Positions 10,506 through 22,033 of a stretch of 47,144 nucleotides of DNA are shown here, one piece after another. The stretch spans positions 7,656,099 to 7,703,242 of the forward strand of contig CM022678.1 of NCBI GenBank assembly GCA_012295275.1. The letters run 5' to 3'. The DNA comes from Chrysomallon squamiferum (taxonomy: Eukaryota; Mollusca; Gastropoda; Neomphalida; Peltospiridae). A program made the position numbers and the translations under genes. The notes below the pieces were generated by a model that saw only the letters and a program-made list of their open reading frames with translations, ran no database searches and was not told the DNA's origin. Position 1 is the stretch's first letter. The number at the start of each line of letters is the position of its first letter.

Positions 10506-11715
10506 TATAGATAATTAAGAATTTACTCTAAATGTATACACAGATAATTCTATTTATTTGTTCTGATTTTTCTGCTCTTGATACGTTTTGGTCCATGATT
10601 ATAACTAAATGTCTAAAGGAAGTAAAAATTACACTGGAATGAAAATTATGCCGGCTGAAAACGGTAACTGCAGACTCAAACGCATTGAACATTCACTCAG
10701 TGACAGTTATAATAAACGAAATAAGTTTTGTACTAAAGAGAAATGTGATTTAGTATTATAATTATAATTATTATTGTTGTTTGTTGTTGTTGTTGTTTTT
10801 GTTAATTAATGAATTTGTGACATTCAGCCTCTATTTGAACTCGGTAGAGAAAGGCAATTGATGATTATTTGTAACATATAAAACTAAATATTAATACTAA
10901 ATCTTTTTGTATGAATTTAAACAATGTGCTAAGATTGATTTGGCGCTAACAAAATATAACTTTGTTTCTTACATCTTCTATGGACAGTGAAACACTTTAA
11001 TACTTTGAGAAAATGTATCACTGTCCAATTACGTAATACATTTTACATCTTCATGTGATTACTTTTTATCTGATGTCATTTTATTTTATTTTATTTAGTA
11101 AGTTATTTATTTTTGGATTAAAAGAATAAACTGAAGTAGTTCATTCCAAAGAACAGTGATGGAGAGAGGGAGAGAGGGAGACAAGTAGCTTAACGAATTT
11201 AAGAGTTTTATTAGATTTCGGTTAATAAAAAATACAATATTAACACTGGGCTACGTAACTAACACTTTCCTCGATGACCTTGAAGAGAATCTATTCGTTA
11301 TTCTTCTTCTTGTCTTATTATTATTCTTTATGTGAGTGTGTGTGTGTTTGTGTGTGTTTGCGTTTCTGTGCATGTGATAGTGAACGCATGTGAATCTGCA
11401 TATTAATGTTTTCACTGCAGATAGAACAAACTCAGTACAATTCAACACGACTGACAAGATTACCAAGTAGCAGACGTGAAAACGTTTTTCATTTAAATAT
11501 ACTCTTCAAAAAATGTCGGGGAAACGTGAAAAATATTAATTTTGAATACGTTTTCATATTCCATACGTCGCACGTGCGTTACAAAGAACACGTGTACGGC
11601 AGGCGGGTGTGTGTGGGGGGGGCGTCATTCTGGACTTTGACTTTTTTTCAGGAATGTGTTTAATCACTATGTAATATTATTTCTGTAAATTTTATTTGAT
11701 TTTATTTATTTATTT
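10506..11715. other. Non-coding stretch
   Basis: AT-rich. Contains (TTG)n near 10780 and a GT-rich patch near 11333-11365. ORFs on both strands at 11250-11660 have no family signal. A G-rich patch lies at 11605-11622. Confidence 0.5.
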
Positions 11716-11907
11716 TTTGTCTTCATTGTTTTGGTGATACAGTTTTTATCATTTTGTTTCTAGTCATTCGTTCCGATCGTTCATTTAATTAACTATTTTC
11801 ATAACATTTATTGTCATTCCCCAAAGTTAACTTTAATTACAATTTTGGCAATTGTAAAATCATTATAAGAGTTCCCTACTTTTTTTTTGAACAGTATATA
11901 TATAATA
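11716..11907 (-). repeat. Inverted repeat arm, right (pair with 7941-8133)
   Basis: The minus strand starts TATATACTGTTCAAAAAAAA and follows the left arm with scattered substitutions and one gap of about 15 bases. The two arms point toward each other and bracket about 3.6 kb. As termini of one element they would span about 3.97 kb; as independent copies they are two dispersed short elements. Confidence 0.75.
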
Positions 11908-12086
11908 ACGGTTCATTCTTAATCACTACATTTCTTTAGTAAATCGCGAATCCGCCAAGAAGAACGCTTTGACTAAAACATCAAATGAAAACTAAGAGGA
12001 AGGCGGAGTTATTTTTTACATTAAATCTTATCAGCAGGTGAACGCGTGTTTTTTTTTTTTAACGCTTGCGCCTCGTATTGGAAGAC

Positions 12087-12094
12087 TGACGTCA
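12087..12094. promoter_or_regulatory. CRE-like palindrome
   Basis: Exact TGACGTCA nine bases before the ATG of the ORF 12096-12284, in a patch richer in CpG than the surroundings. This may be a promoter or first exon, but nothing else supports it. Confidence 0.25.
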
Positions 12095-12095
12095 A

Positions 12096-12284
12096 ATGAT
12101 AAAATGTGCTGAGAGATCTCAGTTAGCGCGCGAAACAGCTGAAGATGGACGAATCGGCTCCACGGGGAGTAGCGGGGGCTGTGAACGAAGCTGCACTTAC
12201 GACTCTAATGAAGATGACGAAATATTCGATGATGCAACACAAAGGTGTGGAGTCTGTCTGATCAGCAAGTTATACAATGACTAA
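12096..12284 (+). CDS. Candidate first exon, unassigned
   Basis: 62-codon ORF with normal amino-acid mix (ARETAEDGRIGSTGSSGG, then an acidic SNEDDEIFDD patch). A second frame from ATG at 12145 (MDESAPRGVAGAVNEAAL) is open for 39 codons over the same DNA, so the frame is uncertain. The segment is GC-richer than its neighbours. I recognise no family. It may be a 5' exon of a gene whose other exons I cannot see. Confidence 0.22.
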   Translation: MIKCAERSQLARETAEDGRIGSTGSSGGCERSCTYDSNEDDEIFDDATQRCGVCLISKLYND

Positions 12285-12426
12285 CAATATGTAATTATAT
12301 ACAAAACATACATTCTTCTTATCCTACAATCTAATTTCTCTTATTATTACTAATATACATTATATATATAGAAATATAATCATGTCAAGAGCTTATTAAT
12401 CCTTTCTCCACTAAGTTATGAAGTTT

Positions 12427-12457
<31 letters not shown>

Positions 12458-12584
12458 CATAATATAGATATTATATAAAAATAACAAAGACATTTCATAA
12501 AAATATTTTTTATTTAAATATTTAATTACTGAACGTTCCTGAATAATTTTACAGCCATTTTAATTGCAAGTTGAAATTATGAAA
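12285..12584. other. Non-coding spacer
   Basis: AT-rich, with a (TA)n run at 12427-12450. No supported gene. Confidence 0.5.
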
Positions 12585-12641
12585 TCTTTAGAAATGTTTT
12601 GAGCAATACAGATAGGTCCATCTTTTCACCAAAAATAACTG

Positions 12642-12715
<74 letters not shown>

Positions 12716-12772
12716 TTGTTTCCGTGAGCAAATGACCTTGAGGTACATTTGTGTCACACTGGTTAAGGGTCT
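12585..12772 (-). repeat. TG-centred dispersed repeat, copy 2
   Basis: Reverse-orientation match to 10370-10505, with a pure (CA)n core at 12643-12713. Conserved flanks: TTTTGTTTCCGTGA and CCTTGAGGTACATTTGTG on one side, AAAAATAACTGT on the other. Confidence 0.7.
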
Positions 12773-13162
12773 CAGTTTGAGGACTGTGATAAGGTAAAGT
12801 CAACACTGTAACGTAAAACAGAAAAATCTTGTTAAGATGATTTTCTAACTCCCCATTCTGATTACTTCCCTCCCTTTAGCATCTAGCACCAGAGTAATTT
12901 TTCAATTTTAAATATATTTTTCAACATTATTGATTTTTTAGAAACAGTTTTGGAGTTACTGTCAAGAGACAAAATATGGTTCCTTACAAAGAAAAAAAAA
13001 AAAAAAGAAATAGTATTGCTGAACAAGCACACATGTCTGATTTGCAACAATATTTTCTTTGTATTTTTAAAAATACGGTTTTGATTGCTTTACATGTGTA
13101 ACTAACTTACAACAACCCTGCCCACTCCCTCAGTTCTGTATTTGATTGACAAATAATAAATA

Positions 13163-13204
<42 letters not shown>

Positions 13205-13504
13205 GTCTTGTCAGTCAAGCAATATTCATTTTCAGTGTCTGTCAGTAGATTAGATGATTCATAACAGCAGGGATGTACTGTAACCATGGCTACCTGTAAT
13301 AACATGAAAACTGAAATGTAATTTACGTTCTTTTTCCCATCTTTCTACAGACAACTCAAAAATGTTTGTTAACCTGAATAATAGTAAATATTAGTTGAAT
13401 AAAACACTGTTATTTTTTAAAATTACTATTATTATTATTGTTGTTGTTGTTGTTGTTGTTGAGAGAGTTACTCATAGATCATCACTAAAGATCAGCATGT
13501 TTCT
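12773..13504. other. Non-coding stretch
   Basis: Holds an A-run near 12991-13005, (TA)n at 13165-13201 and (TTG)n at 13437-13460. No exon supported. Confidence 0.5.
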
Positions 13505-13677
13505 GTGTTGAAAGAAAAGAGAAAGTGGCTGAAACTTGCTTCCAGAATGCAAGACAGAGAGTTCAGGTTTATGGAGGAGAATCAGAATCTTCACTCAAAT
13601 GTTGATGATCATGTTTATGAGGAGATTTCTGATCTACATTTTCAGCGTCATGAGGAATTAGGTTATAACTTGCCAGA
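13505..13677 (+). CDS. Exon-like fragment with VYEEI motif
   Basis: Reads WLKLASRMQDREFRFMEE, then HSNVDDHVYEEISDLHFQRH, with normal coding composition. The acidic DDHVYEEISD looks like a tyrosine phosphorylation or SH2-binding site in a cytoplasmic receptor tail; that is inference only. The preceding sequence ends in a (TTG)n tract. At its 3' end the frame enters a 31-bp tandem repeat that is not a multiple of three, and stops at 13751-13753. Likely a terminal exon or fragment of one. Confidence 0.35.
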
Positions 13678-13769
13678 ACATGTTTCACTGAAACACAAAC
13701 ACAGCAGAACATGTTTCACTGAAACACAAACACAGCAGAACGTGTTTCACTGAAACACAAACACAGCAG
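13677..13769. repeat. 31-bp tandem repeat, three copies
   Basis: Units start at 13677, 13708 and 13739 and differ by at most one base (AACATG versus AACGTG). The repeat begins within the ORF and alters the C-terminus, because 31 is not divisible by three. Confidence 0.95.
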
Positions 13770-14996
13770 AACAACGAACTTCAGATACCGCTATGAAGTG
13801 TCCGTTTTATTAAACGTAACGTTTTACTTTGCTAATTCTAAATCACATAATAGAAAGGTGTAATTTTACTGTACGCGGAACTTAAATATTATGTACACTA
13901 CAGAAAATATTGATAACCACAGTTAATCTATTAGACATTACTGACAGTTATAAATGATAATTCTACATGGCGTTATGAAAATAAGCCGCTTAATTACGTA
14001 TAAGAAGAAAAGGAAGAGAATTAATTATGATCAGTGATATTTACAGTTTGTAGGTTAATGTTTATCTCATATTTTATTAATATCGTATGTTTATATCAGG
14101 TTATATTAAAAAATCTTAGAGTTAATTCTCTGGAATCACGATAGTGTGTACTGATTAGATGAGAGGAAAAGAGGTTAGCTGATATTTTATTATGCAAAAT
14201 TTAATTTTTTCATTACATTCATTAAAAGGTGTACATCAGAGCAAGTTGTATAGTGTAATATTCTTTACATTTCTGATTAAACCTGAAGTTCTCTTATTAC
14301 ATTATATATTAGTACAGCTTCACCAGTAATAATCTATATAACAATGAAGCAGACACCGTAGTCGTCAAAGTCATCCAGTTGTCAACAGCTATCAACTGGA
14401 ACAACACCCTAACATATTTATGTTTTTATTTTGTTTTTATTTTTTCTGAAAAAACGGAAGCTTCCTATATATGTTTGACGCTATTCTCTTAGTTTCTAGA
14501 GAAGTAATTAAACTGGGTGCTATTAAATACTAGCACTAGAATCATGTAATTTTTGATACTTTATTAGCTTCCTCTTTAATATATTATTAAAAGCTAGACG
14601 ATAAACACGATGTAGGACAAGAGACAGGGGATTTTTATAAATATGTCTTTCACAATCTACAAGACGTAGCGTGGGCTTGCAGTGCCGGAGTCAGTTTAAA
14701 CTCTTACCCTCCTCCTAAACCATAAGTTTTATTAATTCTAGTTTCATTAGAACTGTTCTGAGTGTCTTCTATCATTCTAAGACTATTGTGAGAAGATAGC
14801 TAAAATGCGATTAAACTATATTTTTACAACAGAATAATATCATCTCACAACATTTATTGTTTCCAAAGATAAACACAGACAAATATATATATTATCTCTT
14901 CTGCTTCAGCTGTCATATTCACATCCCGCTCTGTCTCAATAAAAGTACAACAAGTAAATGGAAGGGGAGAAGTGATCACTAGATCAACATTCTCAC
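13770..14996. other. Non-coding stretch
   Basis: AT-rich, no long ORF, no recognised repeat. On the minus strand near 14880-14935 a short segment reads ETERDVNMTAEAEEII and might be an exon following 14997-15182, but splice sites are weak. Confidence 0.4.
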
Positions 14997-15182
14997 TTAC
15001 AGTTCACAAAACTGGTTCTCATTATCGGGGAGATGTTTAGGAGGATTTAATGCTGTTTTACGGCTATGACAGTGTGGTTTACGTTCTGTGTCGTCTGGAA
15101 GATCATGAAACTGGGTATCTGACAGTATCACAGTAGATGTTACATGTGGTAGCTCAGTAGTTACTATATCTTTTGTGGACAT
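14997..15182 (-). CDS. Candidate N-terminal exon, unassigned
   Basis: 61 codons from an ATG: MSTKDIVTTELPHVTSTVIL, then DTQFHDLPDDTERK and HLPDNENQFCEL. Composition is like real protein, and a good donor (GTAAGT) overlaps the stop (ACTGTAAGTGAG), so the exon probably splices out before the TAA. I recognise no family and cannot find the next exon with confidence. Confidence 0.35.
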   Translation of the reverse strand: MSTKDIVTTELPHVTSTVILSDTQFHDLPDDTERKPHCHSRKTALNPPKHLPDNENQFCEL

Positions 15183-15284
15183 TTTTTGATAAGCAAATAG
15201 TCACATCATCTGACTGAAACATTTAAACAGTATTAAAATAACAGTTTATATTACAGACACATTTCTTAATATGAGCGATAATAT

Positions 15285-15405
15285 GCAGGGCTCGAAATGG
15301 CCAGTCGCCAGGTCACCAAATGCGACCAAAGTTTCGTTTAGGCGACTGGAATGTTAGAAATATTATGGTTAGTCGCCCCAAAAAATAGTATTTGGGTGAC
15401 CTGTT
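15285..15405 (+). mobile_element. Short dispersed element, partial copy
   Basis: Starts GCAGGGCTCGAAATGGCCAG, then TCACCAAATGCGACCAAA, repeated in inverse at the right end of 25033-25327 (GCAGGGCTCGAAGTGGCCAG). The right end of this copy is not clear. Non-coding, MITE- or SINE-like. Confidence 0.6.
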
Positions 15406-15548
15406 TTTTTTCTATAAGTTATAACACAAGATAATACTTTTATAATAATTGTATCTCAGATATTTATTTCACATAAAACGATTGCCCATAGTTCCATAAG
15501 TTGGACGTATCGGCTTGTCTTATTTGCAAACATCTATTGATAAACACT

Positions 15549-15800
15549 ACGTTAAAGAATTATCGGTTGGTTAACGGAACACATTGTCATAGCAGAACCC
15601 TGTAACTAATTGTTTGCTATTGTTTCTTCTTTTCAATTCCGCTTTTAATTGGCTAAAGTGAAGCCAACGAACAAATTTAGCGAACTTTTAGAGCGTTACG
15701 TAAAGAATTATCGGTTGGTTAACGGAACAAGTTATCATGGAAGATAACTCTATAACCTTGTATTTACAATTGTTTTTCGTTTTGAATTCCGGTAGGATTA
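15549..15800. repeat. Direct duplication, 148-bp period
   Basis: The blocks at about 15553 and 15701 share TAAAGAATTATCGGTTGGTT and following AACGGAACA, and both then run through AATTGTTT and AATTCCG. Two copies of a diverged unit. Confidence 0.7.
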
Positions 15801-16017
15801 CTTACCCGGAATAAAAAAATAAATAAAAGCAAAAATAAAAAATAAAATAAAGAAAGAAATAAAGAACAAATACTAAAAAGAAACGTTGAGAGGAAAGTCA
15901 TTGCTTTTGTTATTTTTGTCACACGTTAAACTTTACTGAGTATTACTCGCTATCATTTCACGTTGCTTTCCTTTAATTTTAATTTCTTTTAAAGAATAAA
16001 AGCCTATAATACTATAA

Positions 16018-16057
<40 letters not shown>

Positions 16058-17159
16058 CATTTTTGTCAAGGTTTGTTTGAAAATGTCTTACCAGCTGTTT
16101 TGTATTACTCGGACTAAACTTTTGTGGCTATTTTAATTAATAAAGAATTTTCGTATTTATTTTAGATGTTGACAAATTAAGGTACGCCGATACTTTCAGT
16201 TTATCGAACTACGAACAAAACTTTTATGTTAAATAAATATTTGCTATAAAATTATTAACAGTGGCTCTTGTTTTTTTTCATTAGTATTTTTCCTATTTAA
16301 TCAGCAGTTAATTTGTAATTTCTCCTTCATTTTTATAGAGCACATTTGAATGTGAGTGTGTGTGGGTGTGTGTTGGGGGGTACTGGTGTCTGTTTATATC
16401 TTTTATTGCTTTTTTACAGCATTAGTCAGAACAAACTCACAGCACTGCAAACTGAATGGGGTAACTCTGAGAGAGAAAAGAAATCTGGCAGAAGAAAAGT
16501 AATTCACATGCCTTACATGTGAAGACAGAGAAAGGATAGTTCAATTTCTGAAGCATTTTCCTCAAGATTATGACTAATTTTGCTTAGATGAGTCCCAGGA
16601 TTCAAAGGGAGTGATTTGAAAATCTTTCTGCATGTGAGACTAAATCTTCACTTTGGAGGGAGAATCAACAGACTGCTATTGCACAGGGAAAGAATTCATT
16701 GAATAATGTGTAATTTTTATATGTCAAGTGATATAATTTTAAGGATATTGTATTAATTCTTAGATTAATTTATTTTATATTGCAGTATGTTTTTGTTTTC
16801 ATTTTTTCTGTTTAGTGAAAAGCTAATTGTCTTCTTCAGTTTGACTTGTCAGTACAAAAAAGTTCACATTCCAAACAGCCCACTCCAGCCTGAACCAGTT
16901 TACTTCCTTGTGTCAAGAAAATGTGGTATTTTAAAATATGTTCCTAAGTCCTTAGAAATCTATCAGCTGGTGAGTCAGTTAATCTCTTAATTAATTAATT
17001 TATGTAATTATTTTGTGTTGATGTATTTGCTTTTTGTTTTGTTTGTTACTGTGTATGTTATTTTTTTTTTTAACCTGTGTCTGTGCTATTTTATGTTATG
17101 TTTTTGAATTTATTTAGTCAAACATTTGTGTTTATTTATTTGTTTGAATTAAAGTTTGG
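15801..17159. other. Mostly non-coding; coding-like relic near 16.43-16.69 kb
   Basis: An (ATT)n run lies at 16020-16056. From 16425 to 16690, peptides such as SQNKLTALQTEWGN and IVQFLKHFPQDYD appear in different frames with stops between, suggesting a decayed ORF of unknown family. The ORF 16787-16990 has no family signal. Confidence 0.35.
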
Positions 17160-18300
17160 CTTTTAAACTGTTGGTATCAAGATGTTTTTAAGTGTAAATT
17201 CAGTTTTTAATTCACTGAATGTGTCATGTAGCATTAGGTGGTCACTGGAAAAATGTGGACAGAGAAATAAGAAATGTTTCATGGTTTCAGAAATTCTATA
17301 GCTACAGTTTGGTTTTGTGTTTATTTTGTGTTTGAATTTGATTGTGTTTAGATTGGTGGAGTAGCTGATTCTGAGTTTGGTAATGTTGTTCTTATGTTGT
17401 TTGTTACTAAAATGATTTTGAGTTTTGATAATGAAAGGTGTAACTAATGTTTATTTTATTTCTTTACTATTTGCTGGTTGCAACATTCACCCACTCCAGT
17501 CTACATTTCAATATGGCTGACTGTTGTTTAAAATCTAGATTGTAGGAAAGGTGAGTTTTAAAGGGCCTAGATCCTTCATGAGATGTTTATTAAAGAGAGT
17601 GGATTTTAACACAGTATTTCAGTGTGTGTAGGGTTTTGTCTGTATTTTTAATAGTTGTATGTTTTATTCTAACACGAGACTGTCAGGCAGTGTGATGCTT
17701 GGTAAAAGTTTTTACAAGATGTGATTATCTTCTGTATGTGGCATCCAAAGTTGGCTGTCAGATGTGACTACTAAAAATTTGAATGATTTTCTTTGTTATT
17801 AAATGGTTATCTATTTTTAGTGTTATTTTGCTGTTATCTTTCTTTCTTTTTTTCTTTTACTTTATTAAAGAGGAGACATGCTGTCTGAGTGAAATCTTTA
17901 TCTCTCAGTTTAAAGTCAGTCATTCAAGTTATTCAGGTATGTTTGTATTTAGTTGTTTAGAGATCTGCATGCACACCAGAAATCTATGTAATTACTTTTT
18001 ATTTTATTTATTGAATGGAATTTAGTAAACTGTTGTAGTGTTTTGTTATTTACTTGTTAAATTTTTGTTGTTTAAGTGTTTGTTCAGGTGTGTGTTTTGC
18101 CAGTGTGTCAAGGGTTTTACATGTGTGATGTTAGTGTAACTGGTCTGTAGTTGATTGGTAGTGAATGGTATTTGTAAGATTTATGCAAGTTTCCAGTCTG
18201 TTGGTATCTTTCCTGTTTACCAAGTTACACTAAAAAGACCAAGTATTATTTCATTCAGCTTCACCAGTGTGTCCAGTTCACCACTGATTTAACACTAACA
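17160..18300 (-). mobile_element. LINE reverse-transcriptase remnant
   Basis: On the minus strand, TGKIPTDWKLA is followed by the frame-shifted INYRPVTLTSHM (18101-18159), the classic reverse-transcriptase fingerprint of non-LTR retrotransposons. Downstream peptides (near 17.7 kb, DSQLWMPHTEDNHIL) fit the C-terminal part. Many stops and frameshifts: dead copy. Boundaries are approximate. Confidence 0.55.
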
Positions 18301-18660
18301 GCAAACACACTGCAGCACTGAGTCAATGGGAAGTTCTAAATGAGTTGAATAGAGATCACCACTCTATACTCACCAATTACAACAGCAAGAAAACCTTCTC
18401 CAACAACTCAGTATTTACACCAAAATGAAATTTCACCAAAGCAGACTGTGAAAGATTCTAAAAAGCATGGAAAAATATTAAACTAAAAAACACAAACAAA
18501 ACTGACACACATTGCACTTCACTTACCAACATGATAGACTCAGCTGTCACTAAACACAAAGCTAAAACCAAAAACTGCACTGACAAAATATCCACTTAGT
18601 GGTGGACTGAGCTTATTGGAAATAAATAAATACAAAACAATCAAAAACATTAGAAACTAA
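18301..18660 (+). mobile_element. Inverted 5' part of the same LINE
   Basis: On the plus strand, WKNIKLKNTNKTDTH, DSAVTKHKAKTKNCTDKIST and, after a stop, WWTEL at 18600 fit the linker between endonuclease and reverse transcriptase. In an intact LINE this lies just before the RT, so the two parts are head to head: a 5' inversion as produced by twin priming. Confidence 0.5.
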
Positions 18661-21071
18661 ATGTAACATCATTAAGACAAACAAGAATGGAAAGGCCTGT
18701 GTTAGGTGTGTATCAAGTGAAATATGTTTTCTGTTAATGGAGGTTGTTTTGTTGAAATTATTTATTTTTGTGGGGCTCTGTTTACAATTTTCTTCATGTA
18801 GTTGCTGAAAGTTTGCATGTTTTGCGAGGTATCAGGACTGGCTGGAGTTTCTATGGTGATGGACACTGCAGTAGCTGCATGCTAATGACTTGAGGTGTAT
18901 CACTGTGTACATTTGGTTGTGTGCCACCAGTTCTGTCAGAGGCCACACAAGTAAATGAAACCTCATTTCTGTCTGTTGGTAGTTGTAATTGTTGTCATGG
19001 CAGGTTTTCTGTTAAAGGTAAGTGTGGTCCAGTAGCTTGCTTTTCCCTCCATATACTGACATTAACTAGCTTGGCTTTGTTTGTGAATTAATCTAGTTGT
19101 AAACATTATTTTTAAATTTCTTATTTCTATCCAGGTAATATATTTTGTGATATATTTAAAAAGTGAGTTGGATGGGTTTTTTCTGTTGTTTGTTTTTTCA
19201 CTGATTTTGGGTTGTTGTTGTTGATGTGCAGACTGTTTTACTGTTTGCTGAGTCAGAGTTTCAGGATTAGTGTAGGTAATTCCCAGTAAGAAAATGTTGA
19301 ACCCAGATGGTTACAGTGGAACCAAGTCTTTAAGAGTTTTATGTTGAACCCAAAATAAATTTTCCTTGGGTTGTTACTTTTTGTTATGATGTCTGATGTT
19401 TTGTTTATGCTTCTGTTTGGAGATTGTTGTTTTTTTCTGTATTTGTATGCTGTGGTATATATATATATATTTCTCTCATGTTAGGTTCACTCCGTTCATC
19501 CTCCGTTCAAGGATACCAAAATGTAAACATTTTCATTATTTTACTGATCAGGGTTTTGTCTGTGCGAGTGTTTGTTGGTCATTTATATAGGGTTTTTTGT
19601 TTATCGCCTTTTGCTTCTGGTCAAGTTTTTTTCTTTTTTAAAAATCTAATTTTGCCTTTTTAATCTGCTGTCTTTTGGAAATCCTAATTTTCATTGCTGA
19701 ATAATCTGAATTAGTGATTTTTATCTTTTCCATGTTGTTGCATTTTTAGAGGTGGGTTTGTTATTTTTCCTGGTTCTGAAAGTCTAATGTGTGCAGTTGT
19801 GTGTATAACTGGATATTTATACTTCTAATATGTCTCCACTTACTTTAACACACACACATATATACACACACAAATACTGATATACATACACACATAAAAC
19901 ATACACACTAATGATAAAAAAGAATACAGGCATACATATGTAAATACAAACACCCCTCGCACACACACACACACCTTGCTTACATTCGGAGAAATGTGAA
20001 AATTGTAAATAAACTGATATAATTTGAATGATTATCAACTGTATGAAGAGAAATAAGATATGTTTTCAGGATACAGTTTGATGCTTTTATTTATTTGTTT
20101 AGTTATTTAGTTATTCTACTTTGCTATCATGTAACTTGTTTGTTTGATATGCTAGTGAACTATCCATTTTGTTCTTCTTTTCAAGTTTAATAATGACAAT
20201 ATTAACAGTGGTTATTATAAACTAATTAGACTTAAAGTGACATTTTTATATGTGTAAGCAGTTCTGTGAATATAATTGTATATCTAAATATATTCTGTGT
20301 TATATATTAACATTTCAACAGATCAGCAGCAAAAACTTCCACAATAATACTGTTTTAAGAGTTATCATTAAAAAAAACTGAAAATAATTTAAATCATACA
20401 CAGTCATGAATCATAGAGTTGTATTTGTTACCAAGTAATATCCAGACACATTCCACTTACTGTTCAGAAAGTTTAAACATTTCTTCAATTTATTTGTTCG
20501 AGTTAATACTAATTTAAAAATTAACAGTTATTAAAAACCAGTACAATTAAAGTAATAGATAACTTTATATTATATAAAAGGCCAATGTTAATTTTTTTTT
20601 TTTTGTCTTTTTCTTAACTACTGAAATATTAACAGATATAACAAGTTATAATGAGCTATTTCAAGTATGAGTAAAATTAACAGACGTAGGTAACATAATA
20701 AAAGTAACGTGTTAGATTGTAATCTGTATTGTCCTTTTCATGTATCTTGTTAAAACTGTTTTAAATTTTTGTTACTATTCTGTTGTTGTTTTCAAATTTT
20801 ATTATTCTTAAAAGACTGAACTAAAGTAATAATAAATAAAAAATAATTTTTTTTTTTGGTGAAGTTACTTTATGTCTGTCAGTTGATGAAAAACTGGTTT
20901 ATTTTTGTATTTTAGTGTTTTATATAAAATGTGGTTCTATTAAAGTAAAAGAAATAACATATCATTTAAAACTGTAATCCTACCTACATTTTTAAAAATT
21001 ATTTTTATTGGGTTTTTTTCTTTCCTTGATGAAATTTTATTTTATTTTATTATAATGCTAACCTTATTTAT
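18661..21071. other. Non-coding stretch, no gene seen
   Basis: AT-rich. Short (TA)n at 19457-19470, CA-rich patches at 19845-19975, T and A homopolymers. Segment 18780-18990 is slightly more complex, but no frame holds. ORFs at 19.4-19.7 kb are Phe/Cys-rich low-complexity readings. Confidence 0.45.
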
Positions 21072-21149
21072 GACAATGTTACTAACTATAAAGAAATGAC
21101 AATATTACTAACTATAAAGAAATGGCAATATTATTAACTATAAAGAAAT
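21072..21149. repeat. 26-bp tandem repeat, three copies
   Basis: Units start at 21072, 21098 and 21124 (GACAATGTTACTAACTATAA type), with a partial fourth at 21150. Confidence 0.85.
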
Positions 21150-21832
21150 GGCAATGTAGTAAAATGTATTTATGCAGTTGTTATCTTTATTTAGTCTTTT
21201 ACTCGTATATTTGTTCAAGACTGCATTTGTTTAAAATACTATACTATTAAAAACTGATCTAAAGTGAAAATATTAAAAAGAAACATGTGACAATGTGATT
21301 TTTGTTGTTTATATCAGGACATTCATGAAAACTTACATCATTTACCTGTATTACAATATTAATTCACAATGTTAACGTTAAAAACAGAACTAAAAGAACC
21401 TAAAATCTAAAACGTGATATTTTATATCAGAATAGTCATGAAAACTTATATTAAATACCTGTATTACAATATTAATTCAAAATGTTACTGGTAAAAACAT
21501 ATTATTTAAGCTATATAACATGTGTAGCACTGAATAAAACATTATAAAATATTATTAAATGTATTATTGACTTTTACCTAGGTAACAAAATTTAAAAAAA
21601 CAAATAATAAACAGATTCACAAAACACAGGCACACACTGACACATAGAAAGCACACACCCAAGGTAAAAGTGCTTTACCGTATCAGTTGTAAAAGTATAA
21701 TTTCTTTTAAACACAGATAATAAATTTTCTCATTTTCCTTCTTTTTTCATTTATTAATTGTTGATTAATTTATTATTTATTTATATTTTGTTTTACTTTA
21801 CTTATTTATAATGTTATTATGCTATTGTCATT

Positions 21833-21864
<32 letters not shown>

Positions 21865-21898
21865 TTTTAATCTTTAGTATTATTTTTCATTAATAATG

Positions 21899-21929
<31 letters not shown>

Positions 21930-21946
21930 TTTAAAATATTTTCCAG
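21150..21946. other. AT-rich stretch before CAMSAP-like exon
   Basis: Two related segments near 21300-21360 and 21415-21490 share GAAAACTTA and TACCTGTATTACAATATTAA, so a small duplication is present. (ATTT)n at 21837-21868 and (TA)n at 21903-21930 lead to the acceptor. Confidence 0.5.
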
Positions 21947-22033
21947 GCCAAATTAAAATCATCATTGGCATGGATATTGCAGAAAGCATATGGAGAAAAT
22001 GTTCCAAATGAATTTAAAGAACCTTTTTTATGA
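21947..22033 (+). pseudogene. CAMSAP-like exon, N-terminal segment
   Basis: After an acceptor (TTTTCCAG) the frame reads AKLKSSLAWILQKAYG, then ENVPNEFKEPF. This matches the conserved N-terminal stretch of CAMSAP/Patronin proteins, which bind and stabilise microtubule minus ends. A run of six T at the end shifts PFY to PFL-stop; five T would give PFYE. No consensus donor follows. The next family segment (around HLKPxI) was not found in the following 9 kb. Confidence 0.7.
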
